A DNA stretch of 58,572 nucleotides from Polyangiaceae bacterium (lineage in GTDB: Bacteria; Myxococcota_A; Polyangia; Polyangiales; Polyangiaceae). The notes beneath the pieces were generated by a model that was not told where the DNA came from, did not search any database, and saw only the letters and a program-made list of their open reading frames with translations. The stretch is taken from NCBI GenBank assembly GCA_025937835.1, contig JAICQO010000034.1, positions 1-58,572 of the forward strand, read 5' to 3'. Shown in pieces: positions 34,946 to 43,843 of the stretch (position 1 is the first letter of the stretch; the number at the start of each line of letters is the position of its first letter). The position numbers were made by a program, and so were the translations under genes.

Positions 34946-36124
34946 ATGATGCTGTCGTCGCGTCGCCTGTTCGTGAGCGTGTTGCTCGCAGGTCTCGGAA
35001 CCGGTCTGGTCGGCTGCAAGAAGAAGGAGAGCGCGGGGGCCGGCCCGAGCGGCGCGGGCGAGGCGTCGAAGCCGATCGTGATCGGGCACTACGCCTCGAT
35101 GACCGGCAGCACGGCGCACTACGGCCAGGACACGGACAAGGCCGTGCGGCTCGCGATCGAGCAGGTCAACCAGCAGGGCGGCGTGAAGGGCCGCAAGCTG
35201 GAGGTCGTCACGCTCGACGATCGCGGCGACTCGGCCGAGGCTTCCAACGCCGTTGCCCGGCTGATCGACGTCGAAAAGGCATCGGCGATCATCGGAGAGG
35301 TCGCCTCCAGCTTGTCGCTGTCCGGCGGCCGCGTCGCGCAGCGCCGCAAGGTCCCGATGGTCTCGCCCTCTTCCACGAACCCGAAGGTGACGGAGGTCGG
35401 GGATTACATTTTCCGCGTCTGCTTCCTGGATCCATTCCAGGGCAAGGTAATGGCGAATTTCGCCAGAAACACGCTGAAACTCGAGTCGGTCGCGATCTTG
35501 AAGGACGTGAAGAACGACTATTCGATAGGCCTCGCCGACGCGTTCCGCGCGGCGTTCACCGGCGCCGGCGGCAAGATCGCCGTCGAGCAGAGCTATTCGC
35601 AGGGCGACACCGACTTCAGCGCGCAGATCACCGCGATCAAGGGCAGCGGGGCCCAGGCCATCTTCACCCCCGGGTATTATTCCGAGGTCGGCTCGATCGC
35701 GCGCACCGCGCAGCGCCTGGGCGTCAAGGTCCCGCTGCTCGGCGGTGACGGCTGGGACGCGCCCGATCTCGTGAAGATCGGCGGAGACGCGCTCGAAGGC
35801 TCGTACTTCTCGAACCATTTTGCCCCCGACGTCGCCACGCCCAAGGCGCAGAAGTTCGTGGCCGACTTCAAGGCCAAGTACAAGCAAGAGCCGACGGGCC
35901 TCGGCGCGCTCGGCTACGACGCCGCGGCGGTGATCATCGAGGCCATGCGGCACGCTCCGAACCTGAGCGGCGACGCGATCCGCTCCGCGCTCGGCAAAAT
36001 CAAAGATTTCGAGGGCGTCTCCGGCAAGATCACGATCAACGGCGAGCGCAACGCGGACAAGAGCGCCGTCGTGCTCAAGATCGTCGACGGCAAGTACAAG
36101 TACGAGACGACCGTCGAGCCGTAG
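34946..36124 (+). CDS. Branched-chain amino acid ABC transporter substrate-binding lipoprotein
   Basis: 392 aa, ATG with GAGGAG about 10 bp upstream. The lipoprotein signal ends LVGC at residue 24, followed by a Lys-rich start. The Leu/Ile/Val-binding fold is shown by IVIGHYASMTGSTAHYGQD, IEQVNQQGGVKGRKLEVV and GALGYDAAAVIIEAM. It would deliver amino acids or related carboxylates to LivHM at the inner membrane. The permease genes begin 650 bp downstream, interrupted by a minus-strand ATPase gene, so it may be separately transcribed from them. Confidence 0.93.
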   Translation: MMLSSRRLFVSVLLAGLGTGLVGCKKKESAGAGPSGAGEASKPIVIGHYASMTGSTAHYGQDTDKAVRLAIEQVNQQGGVKGRKLEVVTLDDRGDSAEASNAVARLIDVEKASAIIGEVASSLSLSGGRVAQRRKVPMVSPSSTNPKVTEVGDYIFRVCFLDPFQGKVMANFARNTLKLESVAILKDVKNDYSIGLADAFRAAFTGAGGKIAVEQSYSQGDTDFSAQITAIKGSGAQAIFTPGYYSEVGSIARTAQRLGVKVPLLGGDGWDAPDLVKIGGDALEGSYFSNHFAPDVATPKAQKFVADFKAKYKQEPTGLGALGYDAAAVIIEAMRHAPNLSGDAIRSALGKIKDFEGVSGKITINGERNADKSAVVLKIVDGKYKYETTVEP

Positions 36125-36131
36125 CCGGAGC

Positions 36132-36602
36132 TCAACCCAGGATCGCCCGCACCGCGCTGATCGTCAGCACCGGCTCTTCGTAGGTGCAGCTCAGAGTGAA
36201 GCCGCCCTCGTGCACGAGCCGGATCAGCCCCAGGCCGACGCCGTCGTTGGCCGTCGCCTGGAGTAAGTAATTGAGCCGCTCCAGGTAGAGCAGTTGCCGA
36301 TCCTCGGAGGCGTCGATCTTTCGGATCTGCTCGCTCACACGGCGGTAGCGCTCGGGCGACGCGCCGTTCTCGCTGAAGATGCGAAGCTCGCTTTCTCCAT
36401 ACCGCACGCGCAGCGCGGCTTCGGTTCCGCCGGGGAGCGGGCCGCCGAACTTGAGGGCGTTCTCGGCGAGCTCGACGGCTGCGAGGACGCCCGCGCTGCG
36501 GAGCTCCGAGGGGGCGGTGCGCAAGCCTTCGAGCGCCACGTCCCGAACTCGATCGAGCCAGTTTGCGGACAGCGGAAGCCGGATCAACTGCTCGATCGCC
36601 AT
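36132..36602 (-). CDS. GHKL/RsbW-like ATPase domain protein
   Basis: 156 aa. An N-box helix VELAENALKFGG and a late glycine-rich DGVGLGLIRL resemble the HATPase domain of anti-sigma kinases such as RsbW, but the middle DxGxG motif is not clear, so catalytic ability is uncertain. It lacks sensor and HisKA regions. Genes of this type often act in partner-switching regulation. It is placed antisense inside the Liv transport locus, facing the binding-protein gene with a 7-bp gap, and has no obvious anti-sigma partner nearby. Confidence 0.75.
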   Translation of the reverse strand: MAIEQLIRLPLSANWLDRVRDVALEGLRTAPSELRSAGVLAAVELAENALKFGGPLPGGTEAALRVRYGESELRIFSENGASPERYRRVSEQIRKIDASEDRQLLYLERLNYLLQATANDGVGLGLIRLVHEGGFTLSCTYEEPVLTISAVRAILG

Positions 36603-36604
36603 AG

Positions 36605-36643
36605 CGTAGGTCCTTCTCCGCCGAGGCAGGTGCGGAACCTACG
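36605..36643. promoter_or_regulatory. Inverted repeat upstream of the GHKL ATPase and livH
   Basis: CGTAGGTCC at 36605-36613 pairs with GGAACCTACG at 36634-36643 with one bulged base. The loop is 20 bp. It sits directly beside the ATPase start and in the shared divergent region before livH (36775). It might be an operator or attenuator; there is no T-run for a terminator. Confidence 0.35.
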
Positions 36644-36774
36644 GGAACGGACCGCCACGGCTTGGCTTTAGCCCCCGCGGCGTGATTTCGATGGATCGGA
36701 CGGCGACGACCGAGCGACCGGCCCGCCGTTTTGAGGGCTGCCTAGCCGGCGCTTGCCATCGAGGGTGAGCCCGT

Positions 36775-37710
36775 ATGAAGGTCGGCGCATCGGTGACTGA
36801 GCTCGTCCAGCAACTCCTGAACGGCCTGTCGTTGGGCTCGATCTACGCGCTGATCGCGCTCGGCTACACGATGGTCTACGGGATTTTGCGCCTGATCAAC
36901 TTCGCGCACGGCGAGGTGTTCATGGTCGGCGCCTACGTCGGCCTGTACGTCGCGCAGTGGTTCGGCATCGGCGGCTACGAGGCGCGCGGCGAGAGCTTTC
37001 CGCTGGTGTACGCCGTGCTCATCCTGTGCGCGGCCATGGCGGCGGCGGCGCTGCTCGGCGCTGCGATCGAGCTGTTCGCGTACCGCCCGGTCCGCTCCGC
37101 GCAACGCCTGACACCGCTGATCACCGCGATCGGCGTGAGCCTGTTCTTGCAAAACCTGGCGATGCTGGTGTTCGGACCGAACCCGCGCGCCTATCCGCCG
37201 ATCGTGCGCGAGCTCCGCTACGAGTTCGGCGGGATCATCCTCACCAACATCAAGCTCGCGATCTTCGGTGTCGCGCTCGCGCTCACGCTCGGCCTGCACC
37301 TCATGGTGCAAAAAACCTGGACGGGCCGGGCCATGCGCGCCGTGTCGATCAACCTCGACGCGGCCAAATTGATGGGGATCGACACGAATCGCACGATCCG
37401 TCAGACGTTCGCGATCGGCTCGGCCCTGGCCGCTGCGGGGGGCATTCTGTTCGGCCTCGATCAGATCACGATCACGCCGCAGATGGGCGTGCTCACGGGC
37501 TTGAAGGCGTTCGTGGCAGCCGTGCTCGGCGGCATCGGTAACATCCCTGGAGCCGTGCTCGGCGGCCTGTTGATCGGCCTGGCAGAGCAGCTCACCGCCG
37601 GTTATCTGTCGCCCGACTACCGCGACGCGATCACCTTCGTGATCCTGATCGGGATCTTGTTGCTCAAGCCCGAGGGTCTGCTCGGCGTCGTCAAGCAGGA
37701 GAAGGTCTGA
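36775..37710 (+). CDS. livH: Branched-chain amino acid ABC permease LivH
   Basis: 311 aa with about eight membrane helices. The opening LVQQLLNGLSLGSIYALIALGYTMVYGI and the LRLINFAHGEVFM motif are hallmarks of LivH, as is the final VLGGIGNIPGAVLGGLLIGL. The inner-membrane pore for branched-chain amino acids is formed with LivM. Its last base is shared with the livM start (TGATG), so the genes are coupled. Confidence 0.95.
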   Translation: MKVGASVTELVQQLLNGLSLGSIYALIALGYTMVYGILRLINFAHGEVFMVGAYVGLYVAQWFGIGGYEARGESFPLVYAVLILCAAMAAAALLGAAIELFAYRPVRSAQRLTPLITAIGVSLFLQNLAMLVFGPNPRAYPPIVRELRYEFGGIILTNIKLAIFGVALALTLGLHLMVQKTWTGRAMRAVSINLDAAKLMGIDTNRTIRQTFAIGSALAAAGGILFGLDQITITPQMGVLTGLKAFVAAVLGGIGNIPGAVLGGLLIGLAEQLTAGYLSPDYRDAITFVILIGILLLKPEGLLGVVKQEKV

Positions 37711-38696
37711 TGACGGTCTGGGGCCGCCGCGCAGCCATCGCCATCGGCGCGCTCGGTGTGATCTACGGCCTCGGCTTCGCCGCGGAAGCGACGCTGATCG
37801 AGTACGTGCAGCGGATCGTGTTGCTCGCGGGCATCAACGTGATCCTCGCCGTGGGCCTGAACCTGATCAACGGCACGACCGGACAGTTTTCGATCGGCCA
37901 CGCGGGGTTCATGGCCGTCGGGGCCTACGCCGCGGCGTTTTTTGGCGTGAAAATCGCGCCGTTGGTGCACTCCGTGCTCGGCGAAGGAGCGCTCGCGAAC
38001 GGCGTGATCTTCAACCTGGCCCTGGTGGTGGGCGGCGTGTTCGCGGCGCTCGCAGGCCTGCTCGTGGGTGCCCCGAGCCTGCGCCTCAAGGGCGATTATC
38101 TCGCCGTCGTCACGCTCGGCTTCGGCGAGATCATCCGCATCCTCTTCAACAATGCGACGTTCCTCGGCGCGGCCACCGGCTACTTCGGCGACGATCCGAC
38201 GGGGCTGCCCGCCTACACGACCTTTTTCTGGGTGTACGCCTGGGCCCTGGCGGTCGTCGTCGCGTTCGCGAACCTGACGTTCTCGCAGACCGGTCGCTCG
38301 CTCGGCGCGATCCGCGAGGACGAGGTCGCGGCCGAGGCCATGGCCACCCCCACCACGCGCCTCAAGGTGCTGGCCTTCACCTTGAGCGCGGCGGCGGCTG
38401 GTGTGGCTGGGGGGCTTTTCGCGCACATGCAGGCCGGCATCCGCCCGGAAGATTTTCGTTTCGAGAAGTCGATCGACATGATCGTCATGATCATCATCGG
38501 CGGCCTGGGCTCGATCTCGGGCGCGGTGCTGGGCGGCATTTTCGTGGCGGTCACGCTCGAGGTGATGCGGGATCTCCAAGAGTACCGACTCGTTCTCTAC
38601 GCCTTGCTGTTGATCTCGATCATGTTGCTTCGCCCCCAGGGGGTGTTCGGAACACGCGAGCTGCCGAGTCTGCTACGCAGAATGGTCAAGCGGTGA
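37710..38696 (+). CDS. livM: Branched-chain amino acid ABC permease LivM
   Basis: 328 aa, multi-helix inner-membrane permease. LivM signatures are INVILAVGLNLINGTTGQFSIGHAGFM, the cytoplasmic EAA-like loop SLGAIREDEVAAEAMA, and VMIIIGGLGSISGAVLGGI. It pairs with LivH. A NUDIX hydrolase gene starts 49 bp after its stop, before the ATPase genes livG and livF. Confidence 0.95.
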   Translation: MTVWGRRAAIAIGALGVIYGLGFAAEATLIEYVQRIVLLAGINVILAVGLNLINGTTGQFSIGHAGFMAVGAYAAAFFGVKIAPLVHSVLGEGALANGVIFNLALVVGGVFAALAGLLVGAPSLRLKGDYLAVVTLGFGEIIRILFNNATFLGAATGYFGDDPTGLPAYTTFFWVYAWALAVVVAFANLTFSQTGRSLGAIREDEVAAEAMATPTTRLKVLAFTLSAAAAGVAGGLFAHMQAGIRPEDFRFEKSIDMIVMIIIGGLGSISGAVLGGIFVAVTLEVMRDLQEYRLVLYALLLISIMLLRPQGVFGTRELPSLLRRMVKR

Positions 38697-38745
38697 GTAT
38701 GATGTGCCTCTCCCGCGCACGTGGGCGGTACCAGAACGGAGTGCC

Positions 38746-39231
38746 ATGCGTGAAACACCCTCGGTCCCCGACTATGCGTTCCAGGCCGCTTTCAAGGTCG
38801 CGCACCGGATGCTGCGCGCGTTCTGGCTGGTGCGGCGCCCGTACACGCGCGGCGCACTGGTCGCCGTCTGGCACCAGGGGGAGGTGTTGATCGTGAAGAA
38901 CTCGTACCGCCGGCACTACACGCTTCCCGGAGGCTACATCCGCAGCCACGAGAGCCCGGCCGAAGCGGGCGCGCGCGAGCTGGCAGAGGAGTGCGGCATC
39001 TACGTGCAGCCCGAGAACATCAAAGAGGTGTACCAGCGCATCCACTCCTTCGAGTTCCGCGAGGACGACGTGACGATCGGCGAGATCGAGATCGCCGAGC
39101 GCCCGCCGGTCCGCATCGACCACCGTGAGGTCGTGGACGCGCGCTTCTTCTCGATCGCGGCCGCGCAGAAACTGCCGCTCGTGCCGCACCTCGCGGAGTA
39201 CCTCGCCTCGCGCTCCGCCGGGGTTGCCTGA
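38746..39231 (+). CDS. NUDIX hydrolase
   Basis: 161 aa from ATG 38746, which has CGGAG 4 bp upstream. The NUDIX box is complete: GYIRSHE, seven residues, then RELAEECGI, giving the Gx5Ex7REUxEExGU pattern. It hydrolyses a nucleoside diphosphate linked to another group; the substrate is not evident. The N-terminus ([22 protein letters not shown]) suggests a family clustered with membrane genes. It is inserted between livM and livG (5 bp before livG), an unusual position within a transporter operon. Confidence 0.93.
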   Translation: MRETPSVPDYAFQAAFKVAHRMLRAFWLVRRPYTRGALVAVWHQGEVLIVKNSYRRHYTLPGGYIRSHESPAEAGARELAEECGIYVQPENIKEVYQRIHSFEFREDDVTIGEIEIAERPPVRIDHREVVDARFFSIAAAQKLPLVPHLAEYLASRSAGVA

Positions 39232-39236
39232 ACGAG

Positions 39237-40025
39237 ATGAGTCTGCTCTCGCTCGAGCGCGTGAAGAAGGTGTTCGGCGGCTTGAGCGCCGTCCGCAACC
39301 TCGACCTGACGATCCCGGCGGGCTCGATCTTCGGGCTGATCGGACCGAACGGCGCCGGCAAGACGACAATTTTCAATGTAATTACAGGGGTTTACAAGCC
39401 GGACGCCGGTCAGATCCGCTTCGACGGGCAAGAGATCGGCGGCTGGGCGCCGGCTGCGGTCGCAGCGCGCGGCATCGCCCGGACCTTCCAGAACATCCGG
39501 CTGTTCCGGACCATGACGGTCGAAGAAAACGTGATGGTCGCGGGGCACCACCTGCACCGGGCCGGCGTGCTGAGCGCGATCTTCCGGAACGCGCGCCACG
39601 CCGAAGACGAGCGCGCGCTCCGGCAGCGCAGCGCCGAGCTGCTCGAGCTCATGAACCTGCGTGAGCTGTCCGGGGAGCTCTCCGGCTCGCTACCTTACGG
39701 CTCGCAGCGTCGCCTCGAGATCGCGCGCGCGCTGATGTTGAAGCCGAAGCTGCTGTTGCTCGACGAGCCCGCCGCCGGCATGAACAGCCAGGAAGCAGCC
39801 GAGTTGAAGAAGCAAATCCGGAGGCTGCGCGACGAGCTCGGGGTCACGGTGGTGCTGGTGGAGCACAACATGTCGGTCGTGATGGGCGTGTGCGAGCGCA
39901 TCCACGTGGTGGATCACGGCGAAACCATCGCGGAAGGGCCGCCCGAAACGGTCCGCACGGACCCCAAGGTGCTGGCCGCGTATCTGGGCGAAGGCGCGTC
40001 GGCGTCGCTGGTGCCGCCGTCATGA
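39237..40025 (+). CDS. livG: Branched-chain amino acid ABC ATPase LivG
   Basis: 262 aa. Walker A is GPNGAGKTT, with the LivG features [17 protein letters not shown] and [21 protein letters not shown]. The signature motif is degenerate: where LSYGxQR is usual, this reads [15 protein letters not shown]. Walker B is [12 protein letters not shown] and the switch His is [10 protein letters not shown]. The final catalytic set looks functional. The ATGA overlap with livF couples the two ATPases. Confidence 0.95.
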   Translation: MSLLSLERVKKVFGGLSAVRNLDLTIPAGSIFGLIGPNGAGKTTIFNVITGVYKPDAGQIRFDGQEIGGWAPAAVAARGIARTFQNIRLFRTMTVEENVMVAGHHLHRAGVLSAIFRNARHAEDERALRQRSAELLELMNLRELSGELSGSLPYGSQRRLEIARALMLKPKLLLLDEPAAGMNSQEAAELKKQIRRLRDELGVTVVLVEHNMSVVMGVCERIHVVDHGETIAEGPPETVRTDPKVLAAYLGEGASASLVPPS

Positions 40026-40774
40026 GCAGCGCCGTCGCGGCGGCCTCGTCCACGGCGCCCGCGCTGGAGGTGCGCGATCTCGAGGTCACTTACGGCGGGA
40101 TCCGCGCCGTGAAGGGCCTGTCGCTCGAGGTCGGTCGCGGCGAGATCGTGACTTTGATCGGCGCCAACGGCGCCGGCAAGACCACGACGCTGAAGTCGAT
40201 CGTCGGTCTCGTGCCGCAGCGCAAGGGCACGATCCGCATCTTCGGCAAGGACGCCCGCGCGGATCCGACCCACGACCTCGTCGCGCGCGGCGTCGCCCTC
40301 GTGCCCGAAGGCCGCGCGATCTTCGGTGCCATGACCGTCCGCGAGAACCTCGAGCTCGGCAGCTTCCGGCGCCGCGACGAGGGCCGCGAGGCGCGCTTTG
40401 CCCGGGTGATCGAGCTGTTTCCTCGGCTCGGGGAGCGACTGGCTCAGGACGGCGGCACGCTCTCCGGCGGTGAGCAGCAAATGCTGGCGATCGCGCGGGC
40501 GCTGATGTCCGGCCCCGAGCTGCTCTTGCTCGACGAACCGAGCCTCGGTCTCGCGCCGAAGCTGGTCCGCCAGATCTTCGACTCGATCATCGAGATCGCA
40601 GCCACCGGGATCACGATTTTGCTCGTCGAACAGAACACGCGGCTCGCCCTCGAGACGGCGAACCGCGCGTACGTGCTGGTGACGGGTGAGGTCGTGCTGT
40701 CAGGGCTCGCCAGTGAGCTGCGCGACGATCCGAGGATCCGCGCGGCGTACCTCGGCGACGACGTCCGCGTCTGA
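40022..40774 (+). CDS. livF: Branched-chain amino acid ABC ATPase LivF
   Basis: 250 aa from the ATG in the ATGA overlap. Walker A is GANGAGKTT, followed by LKSIVGLVPQRKGTIRIFG. The signature is LSGGEQQMLAIARAL, Walker B LLLLDEPSLGLAP, and LLVEQNTRLAL is typical of LivF. It completes the transporter. The stop TGA and the stop of the convergent lipoprotein gene share a 10-bp palindrome, CTGAGCTCAG. Confidence 0.95.
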   Translation: MSSAVAAASSTAPALEVRDLEVTYGGIRAVKGLSLEVGRGEIVTLIGANGAGKTTTLKSIVGLVPQRKGTIRIFGKDARADPTHDLVARGVALVPEGRAIFGAMTVRENLELGSFRRRDEGREARFARVIELFPRLGERLAQDGGTLSGGEQQMLAIARALMSGPELLLLDEPSLGLAPKLVRQIFDSIIEIAATGITILLVEQNTRLALETANRAYVLVTGEVVLSGLASELRDDPRIRAAYLGDDVRV

Positions 40775-40776
40775 GC

Positions 40777-42198
40777 TCAGGGCAGCGGACAGGCCGTGGC
40801 TACCTCGGGCAAATCGCAGCTCAGGGGCCCGGATTTCACGGCTTCGAACTGGTTGTCGCACCACTCTGGGTCGCAGTCTCGGCCCTGGATCGCGAAGCCG
40901 TCGATCTCACGGAAGGTCGAGTCGCGGATGATCGCCGAGGACGGCACGTTCAGCGCCCCTTCGAAATTGCTGCCAGTGCAGCCCTGGCCGTTGCCTGCAT
41001 ACTCGAAAATGGTGTGGTCGAAGCGCGGAGTGCCGGTCGTGCTGCCGATGGTCACGCAACCCCAGTCCCCGGGGCCTGGCGAGGCAAACGCCGAGGTGAA
41101 CACCACGGGCGCCTCCGCGGTGCCCGCCGAGATCAGGTTGGCGTTGTAGACCTCGACGCTGTTACCGTCGAGCTCGATGCGGGTGCCGGCCTCGAGCGTG
41201 ATTTCGGCGTCACCGCCGATGTTCAGCTTGCCCACGATATGGAACGGCACGCTCTGCGCGCGCCAGGTTCCGGTCTGGTCGATCTGGTAGGTCGTATCGA
41301 CCAAGATCGGCTCGCTGCCCTCGAAGTCGAGCCCGGTGCCGAGCGCCAGGATCTGCGGAGCAGCGACGCGGAGCGGCGCGACCTGGTTCTGCTCGAAGCG
41401 GTTGTTCTCGAAGGTCCGCACGTTGCCTTCACGCAGCAGGCGCACGCCGTTGGTCAGGCTGTGGCGGAACACGCTGTTCGTGACGGCGCGCGCGGCCCCG
41501 TCGATGATCAGCAAGCCCTCGTCGCGGGCGCCGTTCGCGTCGCAGCCCTCGCCGCCGTATTCGAAGATGCCATGGCGGATCTCGACGTCGGTGCTCTGAC
41601 GGTCGAGGTACACGCATTGCCAGTCGCCTGCGAGTGGCGAGTCGGACTCCGACGTGAACACGATCGGCTCCTGCTCGGTGCCGAGCGCGCTGAGGGCGGC
41701 GCGCTCGAGATCGAGATAGCCCGCCGGAGCGAATTTCAGGGTCGTTCCCGGCGCGATCGTCAGCTTGGCCTGATCGATCACGATCGTACGGTCGACGCGG
41801 ACGCAGCCAGGGCCGATCCCCGTGTCTTCCTCGATCCGCTCGGGCAGGGTCTCGGCGTCCGTGCAATCCACGGGGCCGGGCGTGGGCTCGGAGCCGGCGC
41901 CAGCTTCACCGCCCGCGTTGTCGTCGGGAGTGCCGCCGGTGTTGTCGTTCGCTTCGCCACCTTCGTTGCCTTGCCCGCCGCGGTCTTCGCGGCCGCCCGT
42001 GCTTCCCCCGTCCGTTCCGCCCGCAGCCTCGCGGCCGCCCGTGGTCTCGTTCTCCATTCCACCGCTCGAGTCGCGACCGCCGGTGCTCGAGTCTCCCGCT
42101 TCGCCGCCGTCCTTGTCCGGGTCGTCGTCATCGACCACGACGCAGCCCGCCGCCAGAGACAAGACCGCACCCACGCCACACAAAAACCACGCACGCAT
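40777..42198 (-). CDS. Lipoprotein with right-handed beta-helix repeat region
   Basis: 473 aa from ATG 42198, preceded by AGAGGTG. The lipoprotein signal ends LAAGC, followed by an acidic stretch, then about 90 residues rich in Gly, Thr, Glu and Asp (a flexible spacer, GGREAAGGTDGG). The C-terminal 340 residues contain repeats such as LTIAPGTTLKFAPAGYLDLERAALSALGTEQEPIVFTS and the similar ITLEAGTRIELDGNSVEV, with regularly spaced hydrophobic residues, as in parallel beta-helix surface proteins. Cys pairs near DWQCVYLD and DWGCVTIG repeat between the two halves. It is a surface protein of unknown ligand. Confidence 0.8.
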   Translation of the reverse strand: MRAWFLCGVGAVLSLAAGCVVVDDDDPDKDGGEAGDSSTGGRDSSGGMENETTGGREAAGGTDGGSTGGREDRGGQGNEGGEANDNTGGTPDDNAGGEAGAGSEPTPGPVDCTDAETLPERIEEDTGIGPGCVRVDRTIVIDQAKLTIAPGTTLKFAPAGYLDLERAALSALGTEQEPIVFTSESDSPLAGDWQCVYLDRQSTDVEIRHGIFEYGGEGCDANGARDEGLLIIDGAARAVTNSVFRHSLTNGVRLLREGNVRTFENNRFEQNQVAPLRVAAPQILALGTGLDFEGSEPILVDTTYQIDQTGTWRAQSVPFHIVGKLNIGGDAEITLEAGTRIELDGNSVEVYNANLISAGTAEAPVVFTSAFASPGPGDWGCVTIGSTTGTPRFDHTIFEYAGNGQGCTGSNFEGALNVPSSAIIRDSTFREIDGFAIQGRDCDPEWCDNQFEAVKSGPLSCDLPEVATACPLP

Positions 42199-42306
42199 CG
42201 TTGCACCTCTAGGTTGGTCCCCATATGCCGGCTCCCCGGCACCGCACAACCTACGTGTATCAGCGAGCGACTCTTCCCTGCCGCGGCCGGGCGTTGTCGT
42301 CCAGCT

Positions 42307-42972
42307 TCAAGCACGCAAGATCATGGGCAAAATCGGCCGAAAGTCGAGCTCGGCGCCGCGCGCTCCGCGGTCGAGCTCCAGCTCCAAGAGCGGCGGGCCC
42401 GACGCGAAGTCGACCAGGCCGAGCTTGGCCAGCGCGCGCGCTGCGGGCGAAAGGCCCTGGCGCTCGATCGAGATCTTGACCCCGCTCAGCACCGAGACCC
42501 CCAGCACGTGCGCCATCGGCTCGCGTGCCGGTCCATCGCGCGTTTCCGGAGAGCGGCCCCAGCGCGCATAGAACATCTCGGGCTCCTCGAGCGGCGCAGC
42601 CGAGGCCATGTCGATGCTGAGCCCTGGCGGCAGGTATTGCGGGCGGTAAGCCCAGCTCTCGAAGGGCGGGGGCGTCGCCGGATCGCTCGCGGGTCGCAAT
42701 GCAACCCCGAAGGGTGATGCGTGCGCAGCCCGCCCGCGCCAGCGCTCGAGCAAGCGCGTCGGCTCGGTGGCTGCCGAGCTCGCGTCCAAGACGTCCGAGA
42801 TCCAGAGCAGCTCGAGGTAGGCGTTGCGAAAGAAGAAGCGCCGGCAGGTCGTGCCCTGCCCGGGGTGCACGTTGGGCGAGCCCTCGGTCAGCCCCGCCCG
42901 CTGCAATGCGTCGGCCTCGGCCGCTGCCCCGACCGAGCAACACAGGAACACGTGGTCGAGGGCGTAAGGCAT
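42307..42972 (-). CDS. VOC/glyoxalase-like superfamily protein
   Basis: 221 aa. The beginning MPYALDHVFLCC with a conserved His, and the motif GTTCRRFFFRNAYLELLWI, match VOC (glyoxalase-like) domain proteins. A central region (GLSIDMASAAPLEEPEMFYARW) and a C-terminal VLGVSVLSGVKISIERQG complete the fold. Metal-binding and function are not assured, since only some VOC ligands can be placed. It is on the same strand as the neighbours but has no evident partner. 22 bp separate it from the next upstream gene. Confidence 0.75.
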   Translation of the reverse strand: MPYALDHVFLCCSVGAAAEADALQRAGLTEGSPNVHPGQGTTCRRFFFRNAYLELLWISDVLDASSAATEPTRLLERWRGRAAHASPFGVALRPASDPATPPPFESWAYRPQYLPPGLSIDMASAAPLEEPEMFYARWGRSPETRDGPAREPMAHVLGVSVLSGVKISIERQGLSPAARALAKLGLVDFASGPPLLELELDRGARGAELDFRPILPMILRA

Positions 42973-42994
42973 CGCTTTCGCTCGGCCGGAGCGC

Positions 42995-43612
42995 TCAGGC
43001 GGCGTCCCGGAAGCCGAAGGCTGCCACGCCGCGCTCCCTCAGCTTCTGTCTGAGCTCGCGCGCCGCTCCCGAAGGACGTCCCAGCAGCTCGTTCAAGAGC
43101 TCGGCGCCCCACTCGTCGAGCATCAGCGCGCCGCACGCCGAGAGATCGCTCTTCGTGCCGCACAGCACGTCACGCCAGGCCGCGCCGACCTCGACCAGCT
43201 CGCGAGCGCGCGGCGCGATGTCCGTCGCTCCGCCCGCGAACAGGCCCGGCAAGATGGCGGCAACGCGCGTGGCGCCCAGGTGAAGAGCGACGTCCGAGAG
43301 CGCCTGCAGCAGGCGCGCGAATGGGTCTGCCGGCACGGGATCGGGCTCGGGCCGGACCGCGACCGGCCTGGGAGCTGCCTTCACGACACTCGGTCGCGCC
43401 CGCTCGGGCTCGGGCTTCGGGGCGGGCTCCGCGCTCTGCGGCAGCAGCGTCTCCGTCCCCGGAGGGCCGATCACCAGCGCGCCCGGCCTGGCCATTTCCG
43501 GCTCGCGCAGCGGCAGCGGCCGCGCGCAGGGGCTCGGGCAGGTCCAGACCACGCCCTCGGAGAGCGCGGGGTTATCGTGCGGAAACTCACTGGCGAGCGA
43601 TCGAAAGAACAC
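42995..43612 (-). CDS. Hypothetical protein
   Basis: 205 aa. The N-terminal half is Pro/Glu/Arg-rich and likely disordered. The C-terminal half (residues about 100-205) is helical: ADPFARLLQALSDVALHLGATRVAAILPGLFAGGATDIAPRARELVEVG. No signal peptide or known motif is visible. Coding potential is supported by GC third positions over the C-terminal part. The start is not certain; a later start near the helical domain is possible. It may be cotranscribed with the VOC gene. Confidence 0.55.
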   Translation of the reverse strand: MFFRSLASEFPHDNPALSEGVVWTCPSPCARPLPLREPEMARPGALVIGPPGTETLLPQSAEPAPKPEPERARPSVVKAAPRPVAVRPEPDPVPADPFARLLQALSDVALHLGATRVAAILPGLFAGGATDIAPRARELVEVGAAWRDVLCGTKSDLSACGALMLDEWGAELLNELLGRPSGAARELRQKLRERGVAAFGFRDAA

Positions 43613-43672
43613 GAATCGAACGCTATTGGCCGCCGCAAGAAGCGGACAACAAACTGAGGGACTCTCCCCGCC

Positions 43673-43710
43673 CTAGAACGCCGATCAGTTTTGACTGCTC
43701 GGCGTTCTAG
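43673..43710. terminator. 38-bp near-perfect palindrome (possible terminator or protein site)
   Basis: The arms CTAGAACGCCGA and TCGGCGTTCTAG are perfectly complementary (12 bp). Inside them CAGT and ACTG can pair around a TTTG loop, with one unpaired base on each side. It is the strongest hairpin noticed in the window. It lacks a clear T-run, so a factor-dependent terminator or a recognition palindrome are both possible. It lies in the 228-bp gap between the genes at 42995 and 43841. Confidence 0.55.
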
Positions 43711-43771
43711 CCTTGTTCTCAGGGGCGGCACGCGCCGCCCCTCCCCGCCGAAGTGAATTCGTCGGGGCCCC

Positions 43772-43843
43772 TCCCCACGCGCTCACTCTTTTCGTCCGAG
43801 TTTTCCGCCAATCTCGGCAAATTCCTAACCGCTTGTCGCTCTA
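43772..43843. repeat. Dispersed 72-bp repeat, copy B
   Basis: Same length as copy A at 29509-29580, with 62 of 72 identical bases. Here the repeat begins exactly at the cytochrome-like gene's TAG stop (43841-43843) and continues as the 3' flanking DNA of that minus-strand gene. Upstream on the plus strand a GGGGCGGCACG motif also matches the flank of copy A. Confidence 0.75.

Noticed and set aside
40771-40780. CTGAGCTCAG palindrome between livF and the beta-helix lipoprotein
   Set aside because: Only 10 bp and produced by two facing TGA stop codons; too short for a terminator claim.
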